64,000 bases of DNA from Xenophilus aerolatus. GTDB taxonomy: Bacteria; Pseudomonadota; Gammaproteobacteria; Burkholderiales; Burkholderiaceae_C. The notes under the pieces were generated by a model, which saw nothing but the letters and a program-made list of their open reading frames with translations, had not been told where the DNA came from and did no database searches. The DNA lies in assembly GCA_029968055.1 (NCBI GenBank), contig JASCNX010000001.1, positions 868,001 through 932,000 of the forward strand. Reading direction: 5' to 3'. Below, in pieces: positions 17,659-27,882 of this stretch. Position numbers and translations under genes: made by a program. Numbering within the stretch: position 1 is the first letter of the stretch; each line of letters begins with the position of its first letter.

Positions 17659-18819
17659 ATGACCGCTCCACGCACTCCCCTGCCCGGCACCAAGCTGCCC
17701 GCCGTCGGCACCACCATCTTCACCGTCATGTCGGCGCTGGCCGCCGAGAAGAACGCCGTCAATCTCGGCCAGGGCTTCCCCGACTTCGGCTGCGACCCGA
17801 AGCTGCTCGGCGACGTGACGGCCGCCATGGCCGCCGGCCACAACCAGTACCCGCCGATGCCCGGCATTGCGCCGCTGCGCGATGCCATCGCCGGCAAGCT
17901 GGCGTCGATGTACGGCCGCCGCTACGACCCCGCCGCCGAGATCACCGTGACGGCCGGCGCCACGCAGGCCATCATCACGGCCATCCTTGCCATCGTGCGG
18001 CCCGGCGACGAGGTGATCGTGCTGGAGCCCTGCTACGACAGCTATGTGCCGAACATCGACCTGGCTGGCGGCACCGTCGTGCGCGTGCCGCTGGTGCCCG
18101 GCACATTCCGCCCCGACTTCGACCGGATCGCCGCCGCCATCACGCCGAAGACCCGCGCCATCATCGTCAACACGCCGCACAACCCCAGCGCGACGGTGTG
18201 GACGGCGGCCGAGATGCGGCAGCTGGAGGCGCTGCTCGCCCCGACCGACGTCTTCGTCATCGCCGACGAGGTCTACGAGCACATGGTGTACGACGGCGCG
18301 CAGCACGAGAGCGTGGCGCGCTTCCCTGGCCTCGCGGCGCGCAGCTTCATCGTCAGCAGCTTCGGCAAGACCTACCACGTCACGGGCTGGAAGGTCGGCT
18401 ACGTCGCGGCGCCGGCCGCGCTGATGGCCGAGTTCCGCAAGGTGCACCAGTTCAACGTGTTCACGGTCAACACGCCGATGCAGCACGCCCTGGCCGCCTA
18501 CATGGCCGACCCGGCACCGTACCTGCAGCTGCCCGCGTTCTACCAGCGCAAGCGCGACCTCTTCGCCGCCGGCCTGGCCAAGACCCGATTCAAGCTGCTG
18601 CGCAGCGAGGGCAGCTATTTCCAGTGCGTGGACATCTCCGCGGTAAGCGACCTGGGCGAGGCCGACTTCTGCCAGTGGCTCACCACCGAGATCGGCGTCG
18701 CGGCGATCCCGTTGTCGGCCTTCTACGGCGACGGCTTCGACCAGCGGGTGGTGCGTTTCTGCTTCGCCAAGAAGGACGAGACGCTGCAGACCGCGCTCGA
18801 GCGCCTGGCACGCCTCTGA
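17659..18819 (+). CDS. Methionine (kynurenine-type) aminotransferase
   Basis: Fold I PLP aminotransferase of 386 residues, equal in size to E. coli YbdL. It has Lys237 in SSFGKTYH as the Schiff base, Asp203 in ADEVYE, Asn175 in NTPHNP and the N-terminal LGQGFPDF. This family uses methionine and aromatic amino acids, often in the methionine salvage step that transaminates ketomethylthiobutyrate. It follows the CysB-type gene by 25 bases on the same strand, which suits a link to sulfur amino acids. Its true substrate cannot be told from sequence. Confidence 0.88.
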   Translation: MTAPRTPLPGTKLPAVGTTIFTVMSALAAEKNAVNLGQGFPDFGCDPKLLGDVTAAMAAGHNQYPPMPGIAPLRDAIAGKLASMYGRRYDPAAEITVTAGATQAIITAILAIVRPGDEVIVLEPCYDSYVPNIDLAGGTVVRVPLVPGTFRPDFDRIAAAITPKTRAIIVNTPHNPSATVWTAAEMRQLEALLAPTDVFVIADEVYEHMVYDGAQHESVARFPGLAARSFIVSSFGKTYHVTGWKVGYVAAPAALMAEFRKVHQFNVFTVNTPMQHALAAYMADPAPYLQLPAFYQRKRDLFAAGLAKTRFKLLRSEGSYFQCVDISAVSDLGEADFCQWLTTEIGVAAIPLSAFYGDGFDQRVVRFCFAKKDETLQTALERLARL

Positions 18820-18969
18820 GCAGCAGCGCCGGGTGCGCTCCTGCAATGGCCAGCGGGTGCGCTGACACGGGCGCAGGACCGCCCTGACACGAGAAGTCGT
18901 CGCGCACCGGCCGCCCAGGCGCCCCGAGCACCCCAACATGGAGCCTCTTCGAACTGCTGGAGAAGCAAA

Positions 18970-19125
18970 ATGTTGTCGACTGTCCTGCTGATCGTCTTGA
19001 TCCTGTTGCTGATCGGCGCCCTGCCGAGCTGGGGCTACAGCAAGAGCTGGGGCTACGGTCCGAGCGGTGGCCTGGGCCTGGTGGTCATCGTCGTGATCGT
19101 GCTCCTCCTCATGGGACGCATATAA
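18970..19125 (+). CDS. DUF3309-family small membrane protein
   Basis: A 51-residue protein with a hydrophobic N-terminal segment, a central GYSKSWGYGPSGG region and a second hydrophobic segment ending in MGRI. This is the DUF3309 pattern, common as a single short gene in Burkholderiales and rhizobia. Its role is unknown, and stress or biofilm links are only guesses. It stands alone and is closed by a strong terminator 16 bases later. Confidence 0.85.
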   Translation: MLSTVLLIVLILLLIGALPSWGYSKSWGYGPSGGLGLVVIVVIVLLLMGRI

Positions 19126-19140
19126 GCCGCCCCACCCCGC

Positions 19141-19168
19141 AGCCCGCCATCCGGCGGGCTTTTTTTCG
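19141..19168 (+). terminator. Rho-independent terminator after the DUF3309 gene
   Basis: An 8-bp stem AGCCCGCC/GGCGGGCT with loop ATCC runs directly into seven T residues. Confidence 0.9.
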
Positions 19169-19233
19169 GCTTGCGGGCAGCGGGATGGGTCGACATCGGT
19201 TAGGGTGCCCGTTTTCGCCCGCCGCCGTCATCG

Positions 19234-19734
19234 ATGAAGTCTGCCATCCTGCTGTTCGCATTCCTCGGTGCCGCGCTCGCCGGCCCCGCCGGTGCCATGT
19301 ACCGCTGCGAGGCACCGGGCGGCACGGTCAGCTTCCAGGACAAGCGCTGCCCCGAGGGCAGCAAGGAGCAGGTGGTCGGCGCGAGCACGCCGCCCCCACT
19401 GGTGAGCGGCTCCGACGACGGGCAGCGCGCCCAGCAGATCCAACGCAACCAGGAGGCGAGCATCCGGGCCTTGCGCAAGACGCAGCTCGAGTCGACCTTG
19501 CTGCCGGCCGCCCGGTCGGCGCTGGCCGCTCACCGGCAGGCCTGCGAGCAGGAGTTGTCGGCCCTGCGCGCGCAGCGCGAGGGCACGAGCGGCCGCTTCC
19601 CCGGCCAGCAACAGGCGCTCGACGAGACGCTGGCCGGCACCCAGGCCCGCTGCGACCGCCAGGGCCGCGAGTTGGCCGACCGGGTGGAGACGCTGCGTTC
19701 CGAATGCAGCGCAGTCCAATGCAGCGCGCGATGA
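19234..19734 (+). CDS. DUF4124-type secreted protein
   Basis: A 166-residue protein with a signal peptide (probable cut after AGA near residue 21) and a DUF4124-like beginning, MYRCEAPGGTVSFQDKRC, containing two cysteines. A long Gln/Arg/Ala-rich helical part with two to three more cysteines follows. It is predicted to be periplasmic. No function is known for such proteins. It faces hrpA, whose stop is 21 bases away. Confidence 0.85.
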   Translation: MKSAILLFAFLGAALAGPAGAMYRCEAPGGTVSFQDKRCPEGSKEQVVGASTPPPLVSGSDDGQRAQQIQRNQEASIRALRKTQLESTLLPAARSALAAHRQACEQELSALRAQREGTSGRFPGQQQALDETLAGTQARCDRQGRELADRVETLRSECSAVQCSAR

Positions 19735-19755
19735 CGCCGCGGCGGCCGTGCCGGC

Positions 19756-22700
19756 TCAGTGCGCGATCTGCAGCCAGGCCTTGTCCAGGCGCTTGAGGCT
19801 GACCGGCTGCGGCGTGCGCAGCTCCTGCGCGAAGAAGCTCACCCGCAACTCTTCCAGCAGCCAGCGGAATTCCAGCATGCGCTCGTCGGTCGCGCCCTTG
19901 CGTTCGGCCACGAGTCGCCAGTAGCGCTGCTCCTGCGGCTTCAGCTCGGCCAGGCGCGAGGCGTCGCGCGCCGGATCGGCGCGCAGCTTGTCCAGCCGCA
20001 GCACGATCGCCTTGAGGTAGCGCGCGAAATGCTGCAGCTGGGCCCACGGCGTGTCGGCCAGGAAGCGCTTGCCCACGAGGCGCTGCAACTGCTCGGCCGC
20101 GTCCTTCACCGCCTCCGGGTGGACCTTGGTGTCCTTGATCTTGCGCGCCGCCGCCGCGTACTCGGCCAGGATCGTCCCCGCCAGCCGCGCCACCTCGCTG
20201 GCAATCAGCGTCAGGCGACCGCGGCCTTCGTCCACGCGGCGCTGGAAGGCGGCCGCATCGGCGGGCAGCGGGTCCTGGAGGAAGGCGCGGTCCAGCGCGA
20301 CGTCGATGATCTGCGCGCGCAGCTCCTCCAGCGTGCCACCGCCCGACCCGTCGGGCGCCTTGCCGACCTGCAGGTACGCCACCGCCATTTTCTGCAGCTC
20401 GGGGATGTTCTTCTCGAGGTATTTCAGCGCGTCCTTGAGCTGCAGCGCCACCAGGCGCCGCAGGCCGGCCCGGTGCTTCGCCGCAGCCACCTCCGGCTCG
20501 TCGAACACCTCGATGGTCACGGCATCGCCGCCGTCGATCAGCGCCGGGAAGCCGATCAGCGTCTGCGCCCCGCGCCGCATCTCCATCAACTCGGGCAGTT
20601 CGCCGAAGGTCCATCCGGTGTGGCGCTGCGTCGTGGCCTGCGCGGGCGCCTCGCTGGGCGGGCGCTTGACCGCGGCCGACGCCTGCGCCGCAAGCGGTTC
20701 GGCGGCTGGGTCACGGGCGGCCTCGGGCGAGCGGGCGCGCAGGCCCGCCAGCGCCTGAAACGCGCCGCGGGCCTGGGCGCCCAGTTCGCCCTTCAGCGCG
20801 CCGAGGTTGCGCCCCATGCCCAGCTGGCGGCCGTGCTCGTCGACCACGCGCAGGTTCATGAACAGGTGCGGCGGCAGCATGTCGAGCTTGAAGTCGGCCC
20901 GCTTGACGTCGAGGCTGGTCTCGTCGCGCACGCGCTTGAGCAGCGCGTCGGTCAGCGCACCGTGCCCGAAAGCCTCGGGTGTCGAGAGCGCCTCGTTCAG
21001 ACGGGCTGCCGACTCGGGCAGCGGCACGAAGCGCGAGCGCGGCTTCTGCGGCAGGCTCTTGAGCAGCGCCTGGATCTTGTCCTTGAGCATGCCGGGCACC
21101 AGCCATTCGCAGCGCTCCTCGCTCACCTGGTTGAGCACGAAGAGCGGCACCGTCACCGTGAGCCCGTCCTTCGCATCGCCGGGCGCGTGCAGGTAGCTTG
21201 CGGCGCAGTCCACGCCCCCGAGCTTGACCGTGTGCGGAAAGGCCTGCGTGGTGATGCCGGCCGCCTGGTGGCGCATCAGCTCCTCGCGCGTGAGGAAGAG
21301 CAGCCTCGGGTCGGCCTTCGCGGCCTCGCGGTACCAGTGCTCGAAGGCCTGGCCGTTGGCGAGGTCGGCCGGCACATGCGCGTCGTAGAAGGCGTAGATC
21401 AGCGCGTCGTCCACCAGCACGTCCTGCCGGCGCGACTTGTGTTCCAGGCCCTCGACCTCGCGCACCAGCTTGCGGTTGGCGGCCAGGAAAGGCAGCTTCG
21501 TCTCCCACTCGCCCGCCACCAGCGCCTCGCGCAGGAAGATCTCGCGCGCGGCGGGCAGGTCGACCTTGGCGAAGTCCACGCGACGGCCGCTGTAGACCAC
21601 CAGGCCGTACAGCGTGGCGCGCTCGAAGGCGGCCACGCGCGCGTCCTTCTTCTCCCAGTGCGGGTCGAGCAGCTGCTTCTTCAGCAGGTGGCCGGCCACC
21701 TCCTCGATCCACTGGGGCTCGATGTTGGCGATGCCGCGCCCGAAAAGGCGCGTGGTCTCGACCAGCTCGGCGCACACGATCCAGCGGCCCGGCCGCTTTC
21801 GCAGGTGCGCGCCGGGATGGCGGTGGAACTTGATGCCGCGTGCGCCCAGGTACTCGCCCGAGGACGAACCCGCTTCCTCGTCCATCTTCCAGCCGATGTT
21901 GCCCAGCAGGCCGGCGAGCATCGACTTGTGCACCGCCTCGTAGCCCGCAGGGGCCGCATTCAACTTCCATTTGTGCTCGGTGATCACCGTCAGCAGCTGC
22001 GAGTGGATGTCGCGCCACTCGCGCACGCGGCGCACGCTGATGAAGTTCTGCCGCAGCAGCTGCTCGTACTGGCGATTGCTCAACTTGTGGGTGGGCGCGG
22101 CCAGCTCGGGTGCCGGTGCCGGCGCGGCCGCAGCCAGCCGCTGCCACACGGGCAGCACCGCCGCACTCGCCTTCTTCGGCCCCTGCACCTTCGCCTGCAT
22201 CTCGCGCCGCGTCTGCGCCACCGGTACGCCGCCGCGCGCGTCGTGCAGCCACTTCCACAGCGTCAGGTAGCCGCTGAACTCGCTCTTCTCGTCGTCGAAC
22301 TTGGCATGAGCCTGGTCGGCCTGCTGCTGGGCCTCCAACGGGCGGTCGCGCACGTCCTGCACGCTCATCGCGGCGGCGATGACCAGCACCTCCTGGAGCG
22401 CGCCGCGGCTGCGAGCCTCCAGGATCATGCGTCCCACGCGTGGGTCCAGCGGCAGCTTGGCCAGCTCGGCACCGATGGGGGTGAGCTCGTTGGCGTCGTC
22501 GACTGCGCCCAGCTCGTTGAGCAGCTGGTAGCCGTCGGCGATGGCCCGGCCCGAAGGCGACTCGAGGAAAGGAAAGCGCCCCACGTCGCCCAGGTGCAGC
22601 GCCTTCATGCGCAGGATCACGCCGGCCAGCGACGAACGCAGGATCTCGGGGTCGGTGAAGCGCGGCCGGCTGTTGAAATCCTTCTCGTCGTACAGGCGGA

Positions 22701-23772
22701 TGCAGATGCCGTCGGCCACCCGGCCGCAGCGACCCGCGCGCTGGTTGGCCGCCGCCTGGCTGATGGGCTCGACCATCAGCTGCTCGACCTTGCTGCGGAA
22801 GGCGTAGCGCTTCACGCGCGCCGTGCCGGCGTCGATCACGTAGCGGATGCCAGGCACCGTGAGCGACGTCTCGGCCACGTTGGTCGCGAGCACGATGCGC
22901 CGGCCGGTGTGGCCGTCGAAGATGCGGTCCTGCTCGGCCTGCGACAGGCGTGCGAACAGCGGCAGCACCTCGGCGTTGCGCAGAACCGGGCTGTGCGCGA
23001 GGTGCCTGCGCAGGTGGTCGGCGGCCTCGCGGATCTCGCGCTCGCCCGGCAGGAACACGAGGATGTCGCCCCCCACGCCGCCTGCCCACAGCTCGTCGAC
23101 GCCGTCGGCGATCGCGTCGTTGAGGTCGAAGTCGCGCGATTCCTCGAACGGCCGCCAGCGCATCTCGACCGGGAAGGTGCGGCCCGACACGTAGATGACC
23201 GGCGCCTTCTCCTTCGCCGACGCAAAGTGCTCGGCAAACCGATCCGCATCGATGGTCGCCGAGGTCACGATCACCTTCAGGTCCGGCCGGCGCGGGAGGA
23301 TTTCCTTCAGGTAGCCCAGCAGGAAATCGATGTTCAACGAGCGCTCGTGCGCCTCGTCGATGATCAGCGTGTCGTAGGCCTTGAGCAGCGGGTCGGTCTG
23401 CGTCTCGGCCAGCAGGATGCCGTCGGTCATCAGCTTGACCGAGGCGTCGCGCGACAGGCGGTCCTGGAAGCGCACCTTGTAGCCCACCACCTCGCCCAGC
23501 GGGGTCTTCAGCTCCTCGGCGATGCGCTTGGCGACCGAACTCGCGGCGATGCGCCGCGGCTGCGTGTGGCCGATCAGCCGGCCGCGGCCCTCGGGGGCGT
23601 TGAGCTTGCCCCGGCCGAGGGCCAGCGCGATCTTCGGCAGCTGCGTCGTCTTGCCCGAGCCCGTCTCGCCGCACACGATCACCACCTGGTGGGCGGCGAT
23701 GGCGGCGGCGATCTCGTCGCGCCTGGCGCTGACGGGAAGCGATTCGGGGAACTGGATGTCGAGCGCGGGCAT
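19756..23772 (-). CDS. hrpA: ATP-dependent RNA helicase HrpA
   Basis: DEAH-box helicase of 1338 residues. It has Walker A GETGSGKT at 35-42, the DEAH box in LIIDEAHERSLN, the helicase C domain with QRAGRCGR, an HA2/ratchet domain and the long C-terminal DUF3418 region that marks HrpA. Bacterial HrpA acts on stalled ribosomes and mRNA. Two Ala/Pro-rich linkers (near residues 530 and 1010) are longer than in E. coli. The chosen ATG puts the first helicase motif at the normal distance. An upstream in-frame methionine reads through a region unlike the family. Confidence 0.95.
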   Translation of the reverse strand: MPALDIQFPESLPVSARRDEIAAAIAAHQVVIVCGETGSGKTTQLPKIALALGRGKLNAPEGRGRLIGHTQPRRIAASSVAKRIAEELKTPLGEVVGYKVRFQDRLSRDASVKLMTDGILLAETQTDPLLKAYDTLIIDEAHERSLNIDFLLGYLKEILPRRPDLKVIVTSATIDADRFAEHFASAKEKAPVIYVSGRTFPVEMRWRPFEESRDFDLNDAIADGVDELWAGGVGGDILVFLPGEREIREAADHLRRHLAHSPVLRNAEVLPLFARLSQAEQDRIFDGHTGRRIVLATNVAETSLTVPGIRYVIDAGTARVKRYAFRSKVEQLMVEPISQAAANQRAGRCGRVADGICIRLYDEKDFNSRPRFTDPEILRSSLAGVILRMKALHLGDVGRFPFLESPSGRAIADGYQLLNELGAVDDANELTPIGAELAKLPLDPRVGRMILEARSRGALQEVLVIAAAMSVQDVRDRPLEAQQQADQAHAKFDDEKSEFSGYLTLWKWLHDARGGVPVAQTRREMQAKVQGPKKASAAVLPVWQRLAAAAPAPAPELAAPTHKLSNRQYEQLLRQNFISVRRVREWRDIHSQLLTVITEHKWKLNAAPAGYEAVHKSMLAGLLGNIGWKMDEEAGSSSGEYLGARGIKFHRHPGAHLRKRPGRWIVCAELVETTRLFGRGIANIEPQWIEEVAGHLLKKQLLDPHWEKKDARVAAFERATLYGLVVYSGRRVDFAKVDLPAAREIFLREALVAGEWETKLPFLAANRKLVREVEGLEHKSRRQDVLVDDALIYAFYDAHVPADLANGQAFEHWYREAAKADPRLLFLTREELMRHQAAGITTQAFPHTVKLGGVDCAASYLHAPGDAKDGLTVTVPLFVLNQVSEERCEWLVPGMLKDKIQALLKSLPQKPRSRFVPLPESAARLNEALSTPEAFGHGALTDALLKRVRDETSLDVKRADFKLDMLPPHLFMNLRVVDEHGRQLGMGRNLGALKGELGAQARGAFQALAGLRARSPEAARDPAAEPLAAQASAAVKRPPSEAPAQATTQRHTGWTFGELPELMEMRRGAQTLIGFPALIDGGDAVTIEVFDEPEVAAAKHRAGLRRLVALQLKDALKYLEKNIPELQKMAVAYLQVGKAPDGSGGGTLEELRAQIIDVALDRAFLQDPLPADAAAFQRRVDEGRGRLTLIASEVARLAGTILAEYAAAARKIKDTKVHPEAVKDAAEQLQRLVGKRFLADTPWAQLQHFARYLKAIVLRLDKLRADPARDASRLAELKPQEQRYWRLVAERKGATDERMLEFRWLLEELRVSFFAQELRTPQPVSLKRLDKAWLQIAH

Positions 23773-23956
23773 TCGGAGAGGGATCAGGTGGGGGCGGCAG
23801 GCGTGGCCGCAAGCGAACCGGCGATTATCTTTGGCCGGGCGCACGGGCTCTGCGCGTTGCGCCCGGGCGCCCAGCCCGGTCCACGCGGCCGGGGCGCTTC
23901 ATGGACAATCCGCGCTTCGCTTCGCCGTCCCGTCCCTGCCAGCCCCGTCAGCCCTC

Positions 23957-25306
23957 ATGTCCGCCGTCTTCAACTTCACCTTCGTCCCCTGGTTCCGCTC
24001 GGTGGCGCCCTACATCCACACCCACCGGGGCAAGACCTTCGTGGTGGCGGTGGCGGGCGAGGCCATCGCGGCGGGCAAGCTGCCGTCGATCGCGCAGGAC
24101 CTGGCGCTGATCCAGTCGATGGGCGTGAAGATCGTCCTGGTGCACGGCTTTCGCCCGCAGGTGAACGAGCAGCTGCGCGCCAAGGGCCACGAGGCGCGGT
24201 ACTCCCACGGCATCCGCATCACCGACGAGGTGGCGCTGGACTGCGCCCAGGAGGCCGCCGGCCAGCTGCGCTACGAGATCGAGGCCGCCTTCAGCCAGGG
24301 GCTGCCCAACACGCCGATGGCGGGCTCCACGGTGCGCATGATCTCGGGAAACTTCATCACCGCGCGGCCCGTGGGCGTGGTGGACGGCGTGGACTTCCAG
24401 CATTCGGGCCTGGTGCGCAAGGTCGACGTCGCCGGCATCCGCCGCACGCTGGACTTCGGCGCCATGGTGCTGATGTCGCCCTTCGGCTTCTCGCCGACCG
24501 GCGAGGCCTTCAACCTCACGATGGAAGAAGTCGCCACCAGCGTGGCCATTTCCATCCAGGCCGACAAGCTGATCTTCCTGACCGAGATCCCCGGCATTCC
24601 GCTCGACGTGAACCAGCCGGTGAGCGAAGACAACCCCATCGACACCGAGCTGCCGCTGGACACCGCGCGCCAGCTGCTCACGACGCTCTCGCCGGCCCAG
24701 CGGCCGACCGACACGGCCTTCTACCTACAGCACTGCGTGAAGGCCTGCGAGGCCGGCGTGGAGCGCAACCACATCCTGCCCTTCGCCGTCGACGGCTCGC
24801 TGCTGCTCGAGATCTACGTGCACGACGGGATCGGCACGATGGTGATCGACGAGAAGCTGGAGTCGGTGCGCGAGGCCGAAGTGGATGACATCGGCGGCAT
24901 CCTGCAGCTGATTGAGCCCTTCGAGCGCGACGGCACCCTGGTCAAGCGCAGCCGCACCGAGATCGAACGCGACATCCACCAGTACACGGTGGTGGAGCAC
25001 GACGGCGTGATCTTCGGCTGTGCCGCGCTGTACCCTTACCCCGAGGCGAAGACCGCCGAGATGGCGGCGCTCACGGTGTCCCCGCAGTCGCAGGGCCAAG
25101 GCGACGGCGAGAAGCTGCTCAAGCGCATCGAGCACCGCGCCCGCGCGATGGAGTTGGATAGCATTTTCGTGCTGACCACGCGGACCATGCACTGGTTCAT
25201 CAAGCGCGGCTTCCAGCAGGTCAATCCGGACTGGCTGCCGGAAGCCCGCAAGAAGAAATACAACTGGGACCGCAAGAGCCAGGTCCTGGTGAAGAAGCTG
25301 CGCTGA
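23957..25306 (+). CDS. argA: N-acetylglutamate synthase
   Basis: First enzyme of arginine biosynthesis, acetylating glutamate. The 449-residue protein has an amino-acid kinase domain that is non-catalytic and binds arginine as feedback inhibitor (about 1-290), then a GNAT acetyltransferase domain (about 295-440) with the acetyl-CoA loop SPQSQGQGDGEK. Size and order match the classical ArgA of E. coli. It is divergent from hrpA, 184 bp apart. An upstream in-frame reading exists, but it lacks homology at the N-terminus and overlaps hrpA. Confidence 0.95.
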   Translation: MSAVFNFTFVPWFRSVAPYIHTHRGKTFVVAVAGEAIAAGKLPSIAQDLALIQSMGVKIVLVHGFRPQVNEQLRAKGHEARYSHGIRITDEVALDCAQEAAGQLRYEIEAAFSQGLPNTPMAGSTVRMISGNFITARPVGVVDGVDFQHSGLVRKVDVAGIRRTLDFGAMVLMSPFGFSPTGEAFNLTMEEVATSVAISIQADKLIFLTEIPGIPLDVNQPVSEDNPIDTELPLDTARQLLTTLSPAQRPTDTAFYLQHCVKACEAGVERNHILPFAVDGSLLLEIYVHDGIGTMVIDEKLESVREAEVDDIGGILQLIEPFERDGTLVKRSRTEIERDIHQYTVVEHDGVIFGCAALYPYPEAKTAEMAALTVSPQSQGQGDGEKLLKRIEHRARAMELDSIFVLTTRTMHWFIKRGFQQVNPDWLPEARKKKYNWDRKSQVLVKKLR

Positions 25307-25330
25307 GACCGCCGGCGCTGCCGCGGTCCT

Positions 25331-26128
25331 TCACATGCGCGGCTGGCCGTTCGACGCCGTGAGGCCGCCGTCCACCGGCACCAGCGCCCCATTGACGAAG
25401 CTGGCATCGTCGCTGGCCAGGAAGGCGACGACCGAAGCCACCTCGGCCGGGTCGGCGCCTCGCCCCAGCGGAATGCGGTCCTTGAAGCGGGCCATCGTCT
25501 CCGGATCGTCCTGCATGTCTGCCGTCATGGGCGTGAAGGTCAGGCTGGGACAAACCGCGTTGACCCGCACGCCCTTGCCGCCATGGTCCAGCGCCATCGC
25601 GCGCGTCAGGTTCACCACGGCGCCCTTGGACGCGTTGTAGGCGACCAGCCCCCAGTCGCCGCCGAGGCCCGACACGGACGCGGTGTTGACGATGCAGCCG
25701 CGGCTGCGCTCCAGGTGCGGCATGGCTGCCTTGGCCCCGTTGAACACGCCGCCGGCATTGACGGCGAGGGTCCGGTGGAAATCCTCGGCGGACGCGGCGG
25801 TCGCATCGCCCTCCGGCGCGATGCCGGCGTTGCTGATCAGCACGTGCAGGCCGCCGAAACGCCGGACGGCGGCGTCGACCAGCGCCTCGACCTGCGACAG
25901 TTCGGCCACGTCGGTCTGGTGCACGAGTGTGCGTTCGGCCGGCAGGTCGGCCGCCACCTTGTCGAGCTTGTCGGCGTGGTCGCCGGCCAGCACGACATGG
26001 GCGCCTTCGGCCGAGAAGCGGCGGGCAATGGCCTCGCCGATGCCCGATCCGGCGCCGGTGACGATGACGACGCGGCCATGGAACCGGTCGCGGCCCTGGG
26101 AAGCAGAAAGTTGGAGTGCGGAAGTCAT
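25331..26128 (-). CDS. Short-chain dehydrogenase/reductase
   Basis: Classical SDR of 265 residues, NAD(P)-dependent. It has the cofactor loop TGAGSGIG at 24-31, NAG at 100-102 and the catalytic Ser151, Tyr164 and Lys168 (YNASK). The aspartate after the second strand (AGDHADK) suggests NAD(H). The substrate is unknown. It lies 127 bp after the amidase on the same strand, so the two could be one transcript, and is convergent with argA with 24 bp between the stops. Confidence 0.9.
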   Translation of the reverse strand: MTSALQLSASQGRDRFHGRVVIVTGAGSGIGEAIARRFSAEGAHVVLAGDHADKLDKVAADLPAERTLVHQTDVAELSQVEALVDAAVRRFGGLHVLISNAGIAPEGDATAASAEDFHRTLAVNAGGVFNGAKAAMPHLERSRGCIVNTASVSGLGGDWGLVAYNASKGAVVNLTRAMALDHGGKGVRVNAVCPSLTFTPMTADMQDDPETMARFKDRIPLGRGADPAEVASVVAFLASDDASFVNGALVPVDGGLTASNGQPRM

Positions 26129-26255
26129 GGCGACATGAACGCACGCACTGCCGGCCCCACGCGTCGGAAAAGCGCGCATGGTGCCGTCCAGCGACGCCCA
26201 CGCACCCGCGCCGTCGCCGCCGGCGTCATTGGCGCGATTGGCGTTGGTGGGGTGC

Positions 26256-27731
26256 TCAGGCGCTGGCGACGTGCACCGCCGGGCGGCGGCCGTCGTTCCA
26301 GCGGCCACCGAGCGCACGCTCGATCTGCGCTGCCAGCTGCAGCAGCAGGCCGTCGTTGGCCTGGCGGGCCTGGGCATGGATGCCAAAGGGCAGCCCGTGG
26401 GCCTGCTGCGCCATCGGCAGCGAGATGGCCGGGATGCCGCACAGGTTGGACAGCGGCGTGTACGAGAAGAACTTCCAGAGGTGGTCGAACCAGTCGAGCA
26501 CGTCCGGGTTGTCGCTGGTCGTCAGGTACTCGGTGGTGCCGATACGCGGCGTGGGCAGCGCCGTGATGGGCGTGAGCATGATGTCCCAGTCCTCGAAAAA
26601 GGCGCCGAAGGCGCGGGCCGTGCTGTTGAACACGGCCTGCATCCTGTAGCGCTCGGCGTACGACAGGTCCTTGCCGGCTTCCCAGATGCGGATGTTGATC
26701 GGCTCGATCAGTCCGGCTGGCGGGTGCTCCAGCCCGTTCCTGGCCAACAGGCCGTTAATGACCTGGGCGAAGTTGCTGATGTAGCAGGTGGTCTGCGCCC
26801 GGAAGGCCTCGCGCAGGTCGGCCTGCGGCAGCGCCCATTCGACATGGTGGCCCAGGCCTTCGAGAAAGCGCGCGGCCTTCTCCAGCTCGGCCACGATCTC
26901 GGGCGTGGCGCGGTAGTCGCCCCATTCGTGCGACAGCGCGATGCGCAGGCGGCCCGGGTCTTTCCGGATGAGCTGGGTGTAGGGCTCGGACGCTGTCCAG
27001 TAGGGCATGAACTCGCCGGGCGCGCCGCCGCGGCAGGCGTCGACGAAGGCCGCCGTGTCGCGCACCGTGCGGCTGTGGCAGCCCTGGATGGAGACATAGC
27101 CGGTGATGTCCGACAGGTTGGGCCCGATGCTGAACACGCCGCGCGAGGGCTTGAGGCCGATGTTGCCGTTGAAGCCGGCCGGGATGCGGATCGAACCGCC
27201 GCCGTCGGTCGCATGCGACATGGGCACCACGCCCGCCGACACCATGGCCGAGGTGCCCGCGGAGGAGCCGCAAGTGGTGAAGTCGGTGTTCCAGGGGTTG
27301 CGGGTGACGTACACGGCCGGGTTCTCGGCCGAGCTGCAGACGCCGAACTCCGGCGTGGTGGTGCGGCCCATGAGATTGAGGCCGGCCTTGCGCATCTGCT
27401 TGGTCAGCCAGGCGTCCTCGGTCGGTCGGTTGCCGCGCATGAAAAGCGAGCCCTGCTCCTGCAGCCGGCCCTTGAGCGTGGGGCCCAGGTCCTTCATGAG
27501 GAAGGGCACGCCGGCGAAGGGGCCTTGCGGGTTCAGCCCGTCCTTGAGCGGGTCGGCCACCACGTCCTCGAAGACCTCGACCACGGCCGACAGCGTGGGG
27601 TTCGTCTTCGCGATGCCGGCCGCGGCCTGCTGCGCGAGTTCGGCGGCGGTGAGCTCGCCCTGGCGCACCTTCTCGGCCAGGGCCGTCGCGTCCTGCGCAG
27701 CCCATTCGTCCCAGCTCATTGCCAATGTCAT
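26256..27731 (-). CDS. Amidase (amidase-signature family)
   Basis: Amide hydrolase of 491 residues with the Ser-cisSer-Lys triad in the right spacing: Lys80 in FLMKDLG, Ser156 in CGSSAG and Ser180 in DGGGSIR. The fold matches the AS family. The signature glycines are slightly altered (SSAGTSAM instead of SSGGSAA), which is seen in a subgroup. The substrate is unknown. The start used is the ATG in MTLAMSWDEW. A second methionine four codons later is possible. It is divergent from dapC across 165 bp. Confidence 0.92.
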   Translation of the reverse strand: MTLAMSWDEWAAQDATALAEKVRQGELTAAELAQQAAAGIAKTNPTLSAVVEVFEDVVADPLKDGLNPQGPFAGVPFLMKDLGPTLKGRLQEQGSLFMRGNRPTEDAWLTKQMRKAGLNLMGRTTTPEFGVCSSAENPAVYVTRNPWNTDFTTCGSSAGTSAMVSAGVVPMSHATDGGGSIRIPAGFNGNIGLKPSRGVFSIGPNLSDITGYVSIQGCHSRTVRDTAAFVDACRGGAPGEFMPYWTASEPYTQLIRKDPGRLRIALSHEWGDYRATPEIVAELEKAARFLEGLGHHVEWALPQADLREAFRAQTTCYISNFAQVINGLLARNGLEHPPAGLIEPINIRIWEAGKDLSYAERYRMQAVFNSTARAFGAFFEDWDIMLTPITALPTPRIGTTEYLTTSDNPDVLDWFDHLWKFFSYTPLSNLCGIPAISLPMAQQAHGLPFGIHAQARQANDGLLLQLAAQIERALGGRWNDGRRPAVHVASA

Positions 27732-27882
27732 GTGTGTTCCTATGCTTCGATGTCGATGGTGCCGAAAATTGTGCCGCGCCCGTCCCCTCGGCGCCCGGAG
27801 CCCGGGCGGATGCCGACTGCGCCGCTTGGCCGGGCCGGCTCCGGCCCTGCGCCGAGGGCCGGCGTGCGCCCGCTGGCGCGCG

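Noticed and set aside
19759-24888. A 1709-residue open frame on the plus strand covering hrpA and part of argA
   Set aside because: It is antisense to the well-supported hrpA gene. Long open frames on the opposite strand are common in GC-rich DNA, and the predicted protein is rich in Arg, His, Gln and Ala with no recognisable domain.
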